A stretch of DNA of 64,000 nucleotides from Panicum virgatum (GCF_016808335.1 NC_053150.1:29902030-29966029), one strand, 5' to 3'. Counted from the first letter of the stretch, positions 1 through 10,391 are shown. Numbers and translations: made by a program. Notes: generated by a model not told the origin, from the sequence alone.

Positions 1-2130
1 TTTTTGAATAAGTTAGTTGTGGAACGACATCGAAAGGTCCTTTCAACCATGCTAACACTTGTTTTTGCTAACTTTGCATTTGCACTTTGCATCCATTCCA
101 TTGTTCATGCCCTCATTTTGCTAGCTTGGTCTCAATCTTATTGATGTATGCTTTCCTATCCATGTAATGCTTATCATAATAGCATTTACCTTTTGCAATC
201 TTGTGTAAACGTGGTGTTTAAACTTGTTTGCGGACCTCCATCTTTAAGCTCTTTTGACCAAGATAGCAATCCATTTTCCTCTCATTCGCATACACACACC
301 TCCCACTTGCATTCACATACACCCATTAGGTTTAATTTTCACTAGACTAATTATGCCACAAGTTAAGTATCTTAGGGGATGTTTTTAGTTTGTTGGCAAT
401 TGTTTCTACTCCCAACTGTCACCTTGGAGGTAGATTGTGCACTTGAATTGTTTTGCAGGCATGACAAAGCGTTCCCATGAATTCATGATCATAGAAGAAA
501 TCAAATTCGTCAACATCTCCAAAGTTCGAGAGCAAGCCCCGCTGTTTTCATCAAATTTTGCACATGTACAAAGATGTACAAGGAAGAAAAAGTTGATATT
601 CAGAAGCTCCATGAAATTCCCATTCCAACACATCCAAGATCAATGAATTTGAAGACCCGTACAAGGAGATATGTCAAGAACATTGGACGTTGCGCGTTCT
701 GAAATTCGTCAGGACAGATTGCAGCGCTGGGATGAAATGGACATAACTCTCTTTTTTCGGAATCAATTTTGGGCGAATGAGGACTCGTTGAAAACAAAAA
801 TTCATGCACTTCGCAATGGAGCAATGTTTCAGTACATGTTCTGTTCTGGAAATTGAAAGAAAAAATTCGTGAAGATGAGGTAGCAATGGGACAACAAGGA
901 ATGGAAGGAGGCGACGACGATGTGAAGCAATGATTGGGACCATGACGTAGTATAAGAAGAAGGAGAAGAAAATTTAGGCAACAAAGGTGAAGACACATTG
1001 AAGATGATATTCATACACATGAGGGAAGGACTTCAAGAATTGCAAGATGGTCCATCTTCTCCTTCTACGCCTAGCATCGTGCTAAGCATGGGGGAGGATT
1101 TCGTGGACAAAGAAGAAAGATCTAATGGAGTAAGATAATCATGGTTTCCACAAGGTGCTCATGATTCTTTTTCCATGCTTAGCACAATGCTTAAGTATGG
1201 GGGAGGCTGCGCTACACTTCATTACGAGCATCGAGAAGGACGGTAATTCTTCCTCAACTCTCTCTTTTTCTAAATGCTTGTACATATATGCCTTCAACCA
1301 TAGATGCAACCTTTGTATATCTCTCCCTATATTAACATGGCTACTAGGAGTACAACCTAGATTTGTTTTTGTTTTCAATGAATGATAACCACCATCACCT
1401 TGAGCTCACCACGATGATATTCTTATATGCTCTTGCTTATGGAAAAGTGATGAAAGTTGCTGCTTTGTTTTACCTATGCTATGTTGTATATGACTTGACC
1501 ATTTGCTCTCAATTAAATGGAATTAAAATGATTAAAATAACAGCTCTTTTATTTGTGGAGGTTAAATGACTAAATTCTAGACCCACATATTCTATGTTGC
1601 TCTTTGATTTAAGTCTACCGATGACCTTACACCTTGTGTTGTTTAATTTGAAAACTTAATTCCTATGCTATCTACATTTGTGAATCTCTTGCAAAATTCT
1701 ACCTACCAAAGCCTATACATACATATTCTTTCATGATGAAACCTTTAGATTGCAAACTTATATTTTGATGAGTTGGATTAAGATTGATTTCTTTGGTATG
1801 AGACTAAGAAGTTGGTCATTCCGTTTTTTTTTTGTGTAACCTTCTTTTTGCTAGCCTATTTATCCATGCATTGTCAGTTTCTACTTCGGGAATTTTGCAA
1901 ACCTCGCTGGATATCCACCCTAAACCAAAAATATCTTTTTGTGATTACCTCCTTGACCACAACCCAATTTGAGTATGGATTATCATTTTGACGGAATCAA
2001 AAGAATCAAGGGCACCATATAAAGAAAAGTTTTGGGAGACAAGGCTCCCCGGGGATTCAAGAGGTTCTACGAAGAAGAAGAAGGTGAATTTGAGATACTT
2101 ACCCTAGCTAATTGGTTCTCCCACTATTCA

Positions 2131-2166
2131 TACTCGAGGACGAGCATTTGTTCAAGCATGGGGGGA
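2131..2166 (+). repeat. Upstream copy of the PPT-proximal cassette
   Basis: The sequence TACTCGAGGACGAGCA followed by a tract CAAGCATGGGGGGA is nearly the same as the PPT cassette at 2978-3013, which sits against the LTR. The two lie about 850 bp apart. This copy is not next to an LTR, so it is either a secondary polypurine primer or a duplicated gene end. Confidence 0.6.
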
Positions 2167-2206
2167 TGGCTGGGTAAGTATTCTATGTTATCAAAAGTTC
2201 TAAGGA

Positions 2207-2285
2207 GCAAAAAGAAAGAAAAAGAGAAAAATAGAAAAATGAAAAAAGAGGAGAAAAGAAAAATGAAAGAAAAAAATAGAAGAAT
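2207..2285 (+). repeat. Purine (A/G) low-complexity tract
   Basis: Nearly 80 bases of A and G with very few pyrimidines, made of AAAGA/GAAAA words. The Lys/Glu-rich translation is a by-product of composition. It lies between the two PPT-like cassettes of the flanking element. Confidence 0.8.
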
Positions 2286-2977
2286 AAAATGCTCCTTAGT
2301 TCTTTTTGGCTTCATTAATTTTCCAAGTTACTTTGAAGAACTATTCCATATTCAAATCTTCCAACCATGTGCAATCCGATAATGAGAACTTCATTTGTGT
2401 CTCGGGATCATCCATTTGCCACTTGCACATGTCCACCTATCTAAATGTGTGTGTTTCATCTTTCTCCCTCTCCAACATTATTTTCCAATGGCCTTTTTGA
2501 CAAGTCTCAGTAAATCCAATAGATCTCTCTCTTAGTTTGACAATATTTCTGATATAATATTTTGCTAGGATTGTTTTTACCTACCAAGCTCCACATAAGC
2601 CTTCCACTTTTATATATGAGTAGAATATGTTGAAGACAATCTAATGTAGGCTTGAGAGACTTGATGAGATGAGTATTTCCATGATCTTTTGCAAGAGAAC
2701 ATCACTTATGTTTGATATGCATTCTTTTGAAAACTCTTCATGATGAAACAAGGTAAAGGTTTGAAGTTCGCTTAAGTTTGAGAGCATTGCATTTATTTAT
2801 TATTGTGGCTTGTTCTTTAATTGCTAGTCTATCTTCCATAATGAAAAAGTAGCCGGTCACAACATGAACTTAAATGCTAAATACTTGAGAGAGCAATATG
2901 TCTTGTTATGTATGACTAAGTGCAGAGAGGACATTGAGGAGCAACGCAGATTTCTTTATAAGCAAAGCTCCTAGACT

Positions 2978-3013
2978 TACTCGAGGACGAGCAAGGTTTA
3001 AGCATGGGGGGAA
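2978..3013 (+). other. Polypurine tract of the flanking Athila/Tat-like element
   Basis: TACTCGAGGACGAGCA then AAGCATGGGGGGAA, directly before the LTR start TGTTGGCACTCC. In LTR elements this is the plus-strand DNA primer, and its position fixes the orientation of the element as plus. Confidence 0.7.
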
Positions 3014-4358
3014 TGTTGGCACTCCTTAAGTACCCATTTTATCCCTTGTTTATCCTTGATAATGGCATGAATTTAATATCAAAATCACTAACCGTCCTAA
3101 CCCCGGCCTAATTATTGGTCATTTTCACATTTGCACATATATTTTGGAGAAACTTCGTTTTTGCAGGTTTATGGCCTATTTTGGAGAATGAAATAACGAG
3201 GCCCGTGATCGAGCGCTAACACGGAGAAAGACGAAGGCCAAAGCCCAAAGGAAGGACCAAAGCCCATGTTGATTCGAAGCCCATTCATGCACATCCATCC
3301 TCCAAGAGAGCCCAGAGGACCAAGCCCACGAAGATGAGATCAAGATACTTCGGGATTAAGCAAAGCAAATGAAGATTTAAGGAAGGATTCCCTATCCTAT
3401 CCTTTCCTCGAGGATATCTCCAAGATAACGACATCCAAAGGGGTGCAATCGTGAAGGACATAAACTCTAGAAGATGCGAGGAGTCTACACGCGAAAGAGG
3501 GGACCGGAGGGAGACAACGGCCGCCGCAAGTCTTCGAAGGTACCTAGGAGATGGCTTAGGCCACCCCTAGCCGCCATGGCCTCCCTGCGAGGTTGTGCCA
3601 TGGTGGAGTTCGGGAGTCACCCCAACATTCGTCGGGGTATGTACACACATGATGGTGATATCAATCTACTCTTTATTCTAGTTGTCTCGACTTTGGTCTA
3701 CTTCAATGCATGCTTTTTTTCTCATATGTGATGCATCTATATGTTCATAGTAAGATTAGATCTATTTGTGGTGATTTGTCTATATCTTGCGGATACGTTG
3801 AGGTAGCGTGTTTTAGCTAGTTGGTTGAATACCCCGGTGTGGTGACAGCATGGCGGAGGGAAAAACCCTAGCGACGACATGATGTGGAATAGGATCGATA
3901 GCGAGTATCATGGGAGTCGTGGCGCGGCCACCAAGAGGAGGAGCTTCGAGTAAGAGCACTTGGTGGGTGTTTGGGGTAAAGCTTTGGGAAACCTTAGGTG
4001 TCAACACGCACCTCGCACCGGTGACCTTGGGAAAGTAGGTCGCTTGCAAGCTGCCTTTCTGAGAGATGATTTCATGTACCTTTAGTTGAGATGCAATCTA
4101 TGTTTTGATCACCTTTTTTACTTGAACTATACCTAGAGACAATAGGCCCTAGCTCCTTGGTTGTGTTATCTCATCTTCGGTTGTGGGTGTGATGAACACT
4201 TATGCTTCATTCATATCTATCAAGTCGTCGCTGGTAAACTCTAGTCGGTTCGCTTCCGATCCACGGATTGATAAACCTTGGGGGAGTACTCTAAGGGAAA
4301 AGCTACCACAATCCATGCACTTGCGGTATGTAAATTGGGGCTCTAAGGAGTGTCAACA
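3014..4358 (+). repeat. 3' LTR of the Athila/Tat-like element
   Basis: Starts TGTTGGCACTCCTTA and ends TAAGGAGTGTCAACA. These ends are inverted repeats of each other apart from one base and have the canonical TG...CA form; length 1345 bp. It follows a polypurine tract, so it is the 3' LTR. The matching 5' LTR is outside the window, so the target-site duplication (candidate GTCTT at 4359-4363) cannot be confirmed. No coding capacity is recognised. Confidence 0.75.
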
Positions 4359-4483
4359 GTCTTCTAGCAAAGCCACTCTTTTTTAGTAGTCTGTGGCAAA
4401 AGACACCTTTTTAGCGGTGTCCTGCAGCCTATTTTGCCTTAACCCATTTCAGACTAGAGAGAAGCATGAACATAGCCGTCACA
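4359..4483. other. Unassigned spacer between two retrotransposons
   Basis: A short stretch between the LTR end at 4358 and element A. It contains words such as AAAGACACC and TTTTAGCGGTGTCC that look transposon-derived, but I cannot assign it. No ORF. Confidence 0.4.
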
Positions 4484-4496
4484 TCTATACTATAAA
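4484..4496 (+). other. Possible Helitron 5' terminus, interrupted by element A
   Basis: When element A and one copy of its target duplication are removed, the flanks read ACA|TCTATACTATAAAGGATGAAAG. The word TCTATACTATAAAGG after an A is like the 5' end of many grass non-autonomous Helitrons. The remainder would lie at 43763-44128. No CTRR 3' end with a hairpin was found, so this is only a hint. Confidence 0.25.
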
Positions 4497-5136
4497 TGTA
4501 ACACCCTAATTTAAATTTCAGCATTTAATAATAAATTTAATTGGCTTTATTTAATTTTCTAAGGTTTATTATGATTAGTCTTGCATTTAATCTAATTTTT
4601 GTTTCACAAGAAATTAAAAATTTTCTAGGATAAAATGTTTGTTGCATTCATGCTGGTGATTGTTTTATTTGTTTGAGTGCATAGGAGTTTGAATTCAAAT
4701 TCGATTTGAATTCAAATAGATTTGAGTGGTGTTTGAAATAGAAAAGAGGAAAGAAATAGGAAATAGAAAAGAGAAATCAAACCCAAACCCAGATGGCAGC
4801 CCAACCCGGCGGCCCACTCTCTCCCTTCCCCACAGGCGGCCCACTCCCTCTTACCCTCAGCCCACAAACTCCAGCTCCGGCCCAGTCCGCCCCGCTCGGC
4901 CCGCCACCGCGCACGCCATGTCCCCCAGCGACCCCGGGGCCGCTTGCCAGCCTCCCTCGCTCACGCTCCGCAGACCTCGCGCGCCGTTAGCCGCTCCGTT
5001 CCACTGACGCTGTGACCCCACGCTGTCAGGGCCTCCTTCCTCCTTCAGCGCGCCCGCAACGACTGGCCGTGATCCTCGGCTGTGATCCAGCACCGCGCCT
5101 TCCACCCCGGGCGCGCACGTCTAGGTTCATCCCCAC

Positions 5137-5143
5137 TATAAAC
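5137..5143 (+). promoter_or_regulatory. TATA box of element A 5' LTR
   Basis: TATAAAC in a GC-rich setting about 640 bp into the LTR. The 3' LTR has the same box at 40895. It is the likely Pol II promoter and would place the start of R near 5165-5175. Confidence 0.6.
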
Positions 5144-6532
5144 ACACCGCAACCCCCTGGAACCTACCTCGCCACCACCGCCTCATAGCCACCGCCGAGA
5201 ACTGCAGCAACTCCATCTCGACGCCAGGAGTCTACCCAGGCCGACCTTGCTCGACCTCAACGCCTGCACGCGCCTAAATTCCACTGGCGAGCAATTCAAG
5301 TGACCCCTGTCCACCGCCCGATTCCTCACCGCTGTTGACTCTCCGGCCATCTTGACCCTTGTACACCTCCGCAGCAACACCCCGCGTCGACTCGAAGGCA
5401 ATCCGAGGCCGGAGTACCCCTGCAGCGCCCCGTCCACGAGCTCCGTTCTTGCGCCGCTGCTCGCCATCGACGCCGGCCTCCCTGCACCGCCGCACCGCCC
5501 GATCCGACCCTCGGTGAGCAACCCCTCGGCCTCCTCTACCTTCTGCGCTGGCTATTAGGGTTGGTAGAGCACCCAGGCACCAGAACACTGGCACACCGGC
5601 GCAGCGCCGCAATTGCACTGTGAACTCGCCATGGCGAGCCCTCTGCAACCCCGCACAGCCAGCACGAGTCACTCACGGGCTTGCCCGCGCTACAAAGATG
5701 CCTTAGGCACGTTTTTGCACCCCTGAGTGAGCCCGGCGCAGCACGAACGCGCGCACGCCGGTAAGCTCCTCCAAGAAGAGCCGCCATCGCCGTTGCGCAC
5801 GCAGCCTAGAGCCCCGCCGTGCCTCGCTAACGCCTCAGGTGGACTACGCGTGTCGCGTAGTCCCTTCCCGACCCAAACCCCAGCTCGATTCACCCCAAAA
5901 ACGCTGAGTTCGAAGAACTCCGGCCGTGCTCCGCCGCGGAGCAAGGTCGCCGGCAAACCCCGCCGCTGCCCCGCGCGCCCAGTCGATCCCAGCCGCCCGA
6001 TCCTCAGCCCACGGACGAGATTAGATCACGTCCGGATCTAATCTGAGCCGCGGGATCGTGATCCAACGGATCAGATCCGCGTGTACCCCTTTGGCCTGGA
6101 CATTTTGTTAAAGAGCCCCTCATCTTTCCTGGAATCAACCCGCGGTCCGCTGCAGTTCAAAAGTAATTACATTCCAGTCCTGTTTTTAGCGTTTAAGCCC
6201 CTGAATTTCCCAGTTTTAGAACCCGCCGTCCACCTCTTGATTTTTCACGCATTAGCCCCTGGATCTTTTTGGTTTTTGCACAAAGGTCCCTGGTTTCTTG
6301 CGTAGAAGCCCCTAGAACTTAGTTTTTCTTACAATTAAGCCCCTAGATCTTGTTTTAGGCCTAGTTTTCGCGTTCTAGCTCCGTTTTATGCGTTCTTTAT
6401 ATCCACGCAATCATTGTAACGCGTAGAATAGTTTTAGCTTAGTTTTATTTGCTGTTTTTATGTATTGTTGTATTGTTTCTTAGTGTTTGCACTTGTTTGC
6501 TTGTATGTCTATGTTGTGTATTGTTTTTGGCC

Positions 6533-6638
6533 ATGTGTTCAAGAGTAGACGTTGATCCGTCTGAGGAGCCCTAGTACTAGTACCCGGAGCAGCCATCTTC
6601 GGATCAGTTTGAGCAGCAGTAGGAGCAGTTTGAGAAAG
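6533..6638 (+). pseudogene. LTR small ORF, exon 1 (element A 5' LTR), with stops
   Basis: The A-lineage copy of the LTR-internal acidic exon. An ATG at 6533 opens MCSRVDVDPSEEP. Gln codons are converted to TAG at three places, so this copy is dead. The donor after 6638 is a perfect AAAG|GTAAGTAT, whereas the other six LTR copies have GC in place of GT. Its second exon is separated by element B and lies at 19469-19524. Differences from the B family (D/E, Q/H, F/Y, K/E) are mostly conservative, which favours past coding constraint. Function unknown. Confidence 0.5.
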
Positions 6639-7252
6639 GTAAGTATAACATGAACAACACCTATCACTTTAAATACAATTTCATACTGCATTTTAATATT
6701 GTATGCCTATATGGACTTTCCTAGCCACTTTATATCCTTTATATATACCCCTTGGGTTGCATTTTGGTTAGTTGTGCTAGGTGCCGCGCTATAACACACT
6801 TGGTCATTTTTAATTAATTTGATTAATGGTATATGCAACTTAATTCTGGGAGTGGCCCGTTTGAGTGGCTCACGTCTCGTTAAAAATTGGTTTTCTAGAA
6901 ACTTGGTTTAGGGGGCTCGCACTGTGTTTTGTGCTAGCTACACTCCATAAGGACCGTACGTCATTAGAGCGACAACCTGGGACAACCGCGTAACCACAAG
7001 ACTGGAATGGGACGGTCTTGGCTTACTAATTTGGTCATTTTGGTTCGGGAGTAACTTACCGACGGGGCAGTGTAACACCCTAATTTAAATTTCAGCATTT
7101 ATTAATAAATTTAATTGGCTTTATTTAATTTTCTAAGGTTTATTGTGTTTAGCTGGCATTTAATTCAATTTTGTTCTTTAAGTAATTAAAATTTATCATA
7201 GGTTTAAATTTTGTGTTGCATTCATGCTGGTGCATACTTTTGTTTGATTGTG

Positions 7253-7284
7253 GTTTGAATTCAAATTCATATTTGAATTCAAAC
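7253..7284. repeat. U3 hairpin of element B
   Basis: GTTTGAATTCAAAT, four-base loop, ATTTGAATTCAAAC: a perfect 14-bp stem in which each arm is itself palindromic around GAATTC. Equivalent structures are at 15750-15781, 21637-21668, 27722-27753 and 4688-4716. Confidence 0.85.
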
Positions 7285-7347
7285 TTGTTTGAATTAGATA
7301 TAGAAGAAGAAAAAGGGAAGGAAGCCCAAAACCCAGGAAAACCCCAG

Positions 7348-7401
7348 CCCAACCCGAAGCCAAACTCAACCCAGCCCAACCCGAAGCCAAACTCAACCCA
7401 G
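7348..7401 (+). repeat. 27-bp tandem duplication in the B LTR
   Basis: Two exact adjacent copies of a 27-bp unit beginning CCCAACCCGAAGCC. The same pair is at 15845-15898 in the 3' LTR, so it predates this insertion. It is absent from the A, C and D LTRs. Confidence 0.9.
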
Positions 7402-7730
7402 CCCGGCCCGTTTTTTTTTTCCTTTCCTCCCCGGGCCCGCTCGCGAGCAGCCCAACCCGCTCCCACGCCAAAACCCGCACCGGCCCAGCCTCTCTCCCCG
7501 CGGCCCATCCCTCACCCCGCGTCGCGCCCCGACCTGCCCCGCACGCTGCTCGGCCCAGCTCACGCGCCCGAGCCCAGCAACCGCGCGCGCCGCGTCCGTC
7601 TCGCTGACGCAGTGGCCCTACCGGTCAGCCCCGTCTCCTTCCTCCCGCATCTCCCGTGCGCCCGTCACGCCGAGATCCCCGGCGGGCGTTCCCTCTGGGG
7701 CACGCATGCCCAGGATTGCCGCCGCAGCCC

Positions 7731-7737
7731 TATAAAA
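7731..7737 (+). promoter_or_regulatory. TATA box of element B 5' LTR
   Basis: CCCTATAAAAGGA is a strong plant TATA box about 660 bp into the LTR; the 3' LTR copy is at 16228-16234. A leader containing the plant 5'-UTR-like word AACCCTAGCG follows at about +50. Confidence 0.75.
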
Positions 7738-8938
7738 GGATCCCCAGCCTCACCCACGCTCCTCCTCCCATCCGCCGCCGCCGCCCGAACCCTAGCGCCT
7801 CGCCCCGCCTCGCCTCCGCTCGGAGCAGAGCCCCCTGCGTCGCCGGTGAGTCTGTTTCCGGCAATTGTTCGCCACCCTTGACCCGTGGGCCCCGTTGATC
7901 TCCGATCCTTGTTAGCAGCTTGTTCGCACACCTTCTTGACGGATCCAGGCGCCAGGAGGACCTCCGCTGCACCCCGTCCGCAAGCACGGCCTCTGCTCCG
8001 CCGCCAGCCGCCATCGTCGACCCTCTACACTGCGATTCCTTCCACCCTGCGCCCTCAGTAAGCCACGCCCAGTCGGTTCTATCTTTTGGCGTTAGTTTTT
8101 GGTGATTCGTAGCCCTAGCGCCCCCCAGAACCCTGTTCGTCGGCGATGCTCTGCTATGCCCGCCCGCCGTCGCTGGTGCGCGCTCCGCCCCGAACTTTCC
8201 CGTGCCTCTCTAGAGCCACCAGTGGTTTACGCACTCCGCGCTCGTCCTTTTGCACCAATCCCCAGGCCAAAAGACCCCCTGTAGCACCAGATGGACGAAC
8301 TCCGGCGAGTTCCTGAGCCGCGCCGCCGCGGGGGGGGCTCAAGTCCGGCGATAGCGCCGCCGACCCGCACTCCATTGAACCTGGGCCGTCGGATCCACAA
8401 CCAATGCACGAGATTAGATCGCGGCCATACTTGTTCTGAGCCGTCGGATCTAGATCCAAGCGCCCTGAAACAAAGATAACGGTTCGCCCTGGTGTTTTTG
8501 CTAAAGAGACCCTGGGGTCTTTCAGATTCAACCCGCAGTCCTAGCACGTTGAAAATAATTATGTCCAGGTCCAGTTTTTAACACTTTAGCCCCTGAGCTT
8601 TGTAGTTTTAGAACCCGCTGTCCAGCCCTGTTTCTTTTGTAAGTTAGACCCTGAAGCTTTAGTTTAATTACGTTTTAGCCCTCGGTTTTTGCAGAAAACC
8701 CCCTGGAACTTCAGTTTTCTTACAAATAAGCCCCTAGACCTTGTTTTAGGCCTAGTTTATGCGTTTTAGCTCCGTTTTTAGCGTTCTTTATATCCACGCG
8801 ATCGTTGTAACGTGTAGAATAGTTCTAGAATAGTTTTGTGCGCTGTTTTCATGTATTGTTGTACTGTTTCTTAGTTTTTGTCAGTGGTTGCTTGTATGCT
8901 TATTATTGTGCATTGTTTTGGCCATGTGTTCGTGAGTA

Positions 8939-10133
8939 GACGTTGATCCATCTGAGGAGCCCCAGTACCAGTACCCGGAGCAGCCGTCTTCCGAGCACTT
9001 TGAGCAGCAGCCAGAGCAGTACGAGGAAGGCAAGTATAACATGAACAACCCATCACTTTTAAATACAATTTCATACTGCATTTTAACACTGTATGCCTTT
9101 AAGGATTTCCTAGCCAGTTTATATCCTTTATATATGCCTTTGGGTTGCATTTTGGTTAGTTGTGCTAGGTTGCTGCGCTATAACACACTTTGGTCCTTTT
9201 TAATTAATTTGATTAATGGTTTACTTGAACTTAATTCTGAGAGTGGCCCTCTGTGTGGATGAGTGGCTCACGTCTCGTTAAAAGATGTTTTTGTAGAAAC
9301 ATGGTTTAGGGGGCCAGCACGGTGCTTAGTGCTTGGTTGGCCACTCTCCATAAGGACCGGTTCATAGAGCGACAACCTGGGACAACAGCGCTACCACAAG
9401 GCTAGAATGGGATAGACTTGGCGTAATAATTAGATCTTTTTGGTTTGGAGTAACTTACCTGCGGGGCAAGAGTAGTAAGCTTCAATGGTCCCTGCTCCTC
9501 CGGCTTGGTCTGTGCTTGGATTGCGCTCCTGTGCTTGTACCCCCGGAGGTGGGCCCCATCGTCGCCGACCTAACTCTCGCGGTTACGCCTTACCAACGAG
9601 ATTCTTTTTAAAGGCCTCGTAGTGAGTCGCTAGTCATCTCACCTAAGGAAGTGTGATGAACAACTGGCGTAGCTCACGACTTGTGGGTAAAGATGTGCAA
9701 CCTCTGCAGAGTGTAAAACTGGTATACTAGCCGTGCTCACGGTTATGAGCGGCCCAGATCCTCCTTTTGATTAGTGAAGTTATCTCCTTCCGACGAGGGA
9801 GGTGCTTCTCGGGGTTACCTTGGTGGTTTGGTTTCGGTTTGGTTCTCAGTAGTTTCATAATTAATTCTGATTAATTACTATGCAATTGGGTTAATGGTAA
9901 TTCATCAACTCGTAGTAAATAGCTTCAATAAAAATTGGCCAACACTTAAAAGCTAATGCAGTTGAGTCAGCCAGCCTAGAGCCTCATAGTTTGTGTTATA
10001 CTTGTTGAGTACAAGTTGTGTACTCACTCTTGCCTCTTCTCTACTTTTTTCCTCTTGGCTACGCTACTGCTGCTCAGTTCCTGCCGACTCGAGGGAGTTC
10101 GTCCAGCGCTACCAGGACTACGAGGACTTCTAG
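8939..10133 (+). CDS. Candidate LTR-encoded spliced small acidic ORF (element B 5' LTR)
   Basis: Exon at 8939-9029 reads DVDPSEEPQYQYPEQPSS and continues rich in Glu, Gln, Tyr to 30 residues. Intron 9030-10077 has an AG|GCAAGT donor, a long CT-rich tract and the acceptor CTGCTGCTCAG. Exon at 10078-10133 adds 18 residues ending YQDYEDF before TAG. The junction is phase 1 and the frame stays open across it, giving 48 visible codons. The start is uncertain: the nearest ATG (8924) meets TGA before the exon, so an upstream exon must supply the start, or the exon begins at the AG at 8935-8936 or 8938-8939. The structure is kept in all seven family LTRs. Function unknown; a spliced leader without a protein product is the alternative. 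Confidence 0.45.
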
Positions 10134-10391
10134 GTGCTTCGTCTCCCAGTTGACGTCCCTGTGGCGCCCTGCTTCAGCTTCGGAGAGCTTTTATCGTATT
10201 ATGTACTTCGCTTCCGCTGTATCAGACATTTTGTCATTATTGTAATGAATAACATTCGTATTCGCTTTATTATGTCTTTTTACGTGATATGTGATATGAT
10301 ATACTGTTCATTCTGTTGTATATACGTGTGACTTGATCCTGGCACGTATATGATTGCTCGGTTTATGTTCTTTTATAAACCGGGTGTTACA

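Larger units (their letters stand above)
1..3013 (+). mobile_element. 3' internal region of an Athila/Tat-like Ty3 retrotransposon (partial)
   Basis: AT-rich DNA running into a polypurine tract that directly abuts an LTR start at 3014, so it is read as the 3' internal part of an element whose 5' end lies outside the window. No frame longer than about 130 codons is open, and none resembles gag, RT or integrase. In Athila/Tat elements this stretch follows integrase and often holds a degenerate extra or env-like ORF. Short frames at 437-646 and 671-856 may be remnants but I do not recognise them. Motifs of the form AAGCATGGGGG recur at 1081-1097, 1191-1206 (as AAGTATGGGGG), 2154-2166 and 3001-3012. 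The lineage is inferred from the CTCGAGGACGAGCA-GCATGGGGGGA motif before the LTR and from the TGTTGGCACTC terminus. The end-of-internal call is fairly firm; the lineage is tentative. Confidence 0.55.
4497..7070 (+). repeat. Element A 5' LTR, first part
   Basis: Begins TGTAACACCCTAATTT and is cut at 7070 by element B; it resumes at 18899 after the repeated GGCAG. Layout: AT-rich start, a palindrome-rich hairpin (4688-4716), GC-rich U3 end, TATA box at 5137, GC-rich leader, a zone of repeated AGCCCCTGAA-type phrases (about 6100-6370), then the small exon at 6548-6638. Compared with A's 3' LTR it retains the hairpin that the 3' copy lost, but lacks roughly 90 bp of leader present at about 40935-41028. 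The combined LTR is about 3.45 kb. Confidence 0.92.
7071..10391 (+). repeat. Element B 5' LTR
   Basis: 3321 bp, from TGTAACACCC to GGGTGTTACA. Contains a perfect 14-bp stem hairpin at 7253-7284, a 27-bp tandem duplication at 7348-7401, a TATA box at 7731, several GTGAGT/GTAAG-like donor words after GC-rich leader blocks (for example near 7845), the degenerate AGCCCCTGGAACTT repeat zone at about 8500-8770, and the two-exon small ORF (8939-10133). An AATGAATAAC stretch near 10245 is a possible polyadenylation region. If transcription starts near the TATA box, R would be unusually long, over 2 kb. Confidence 0.95.

Noticed and set aside
148..2500. Small ORFs in the first 2.5 kb as host genes
   Set aside because: None exceeds about 130 codons or has a recognisable domain; the position before a PPT and LTR makes them remnants of a retrotransposon.
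5183..5672. Minus-strand frames of 110-130 codons in A's LTRs (also 41025-41508)
   Set aside because: Antisense shadows of the GC-rich leader with no recognisable domain or conservation outside the LTR pair.
7213..7881. 222-codon Pro-rich frame in the B LTR (repeated at 15710-16378)
   Set aside because: Repetition only reflects the paired LTRs; it crosses the TATA box and promoter region and is not shared by other subfamilies.
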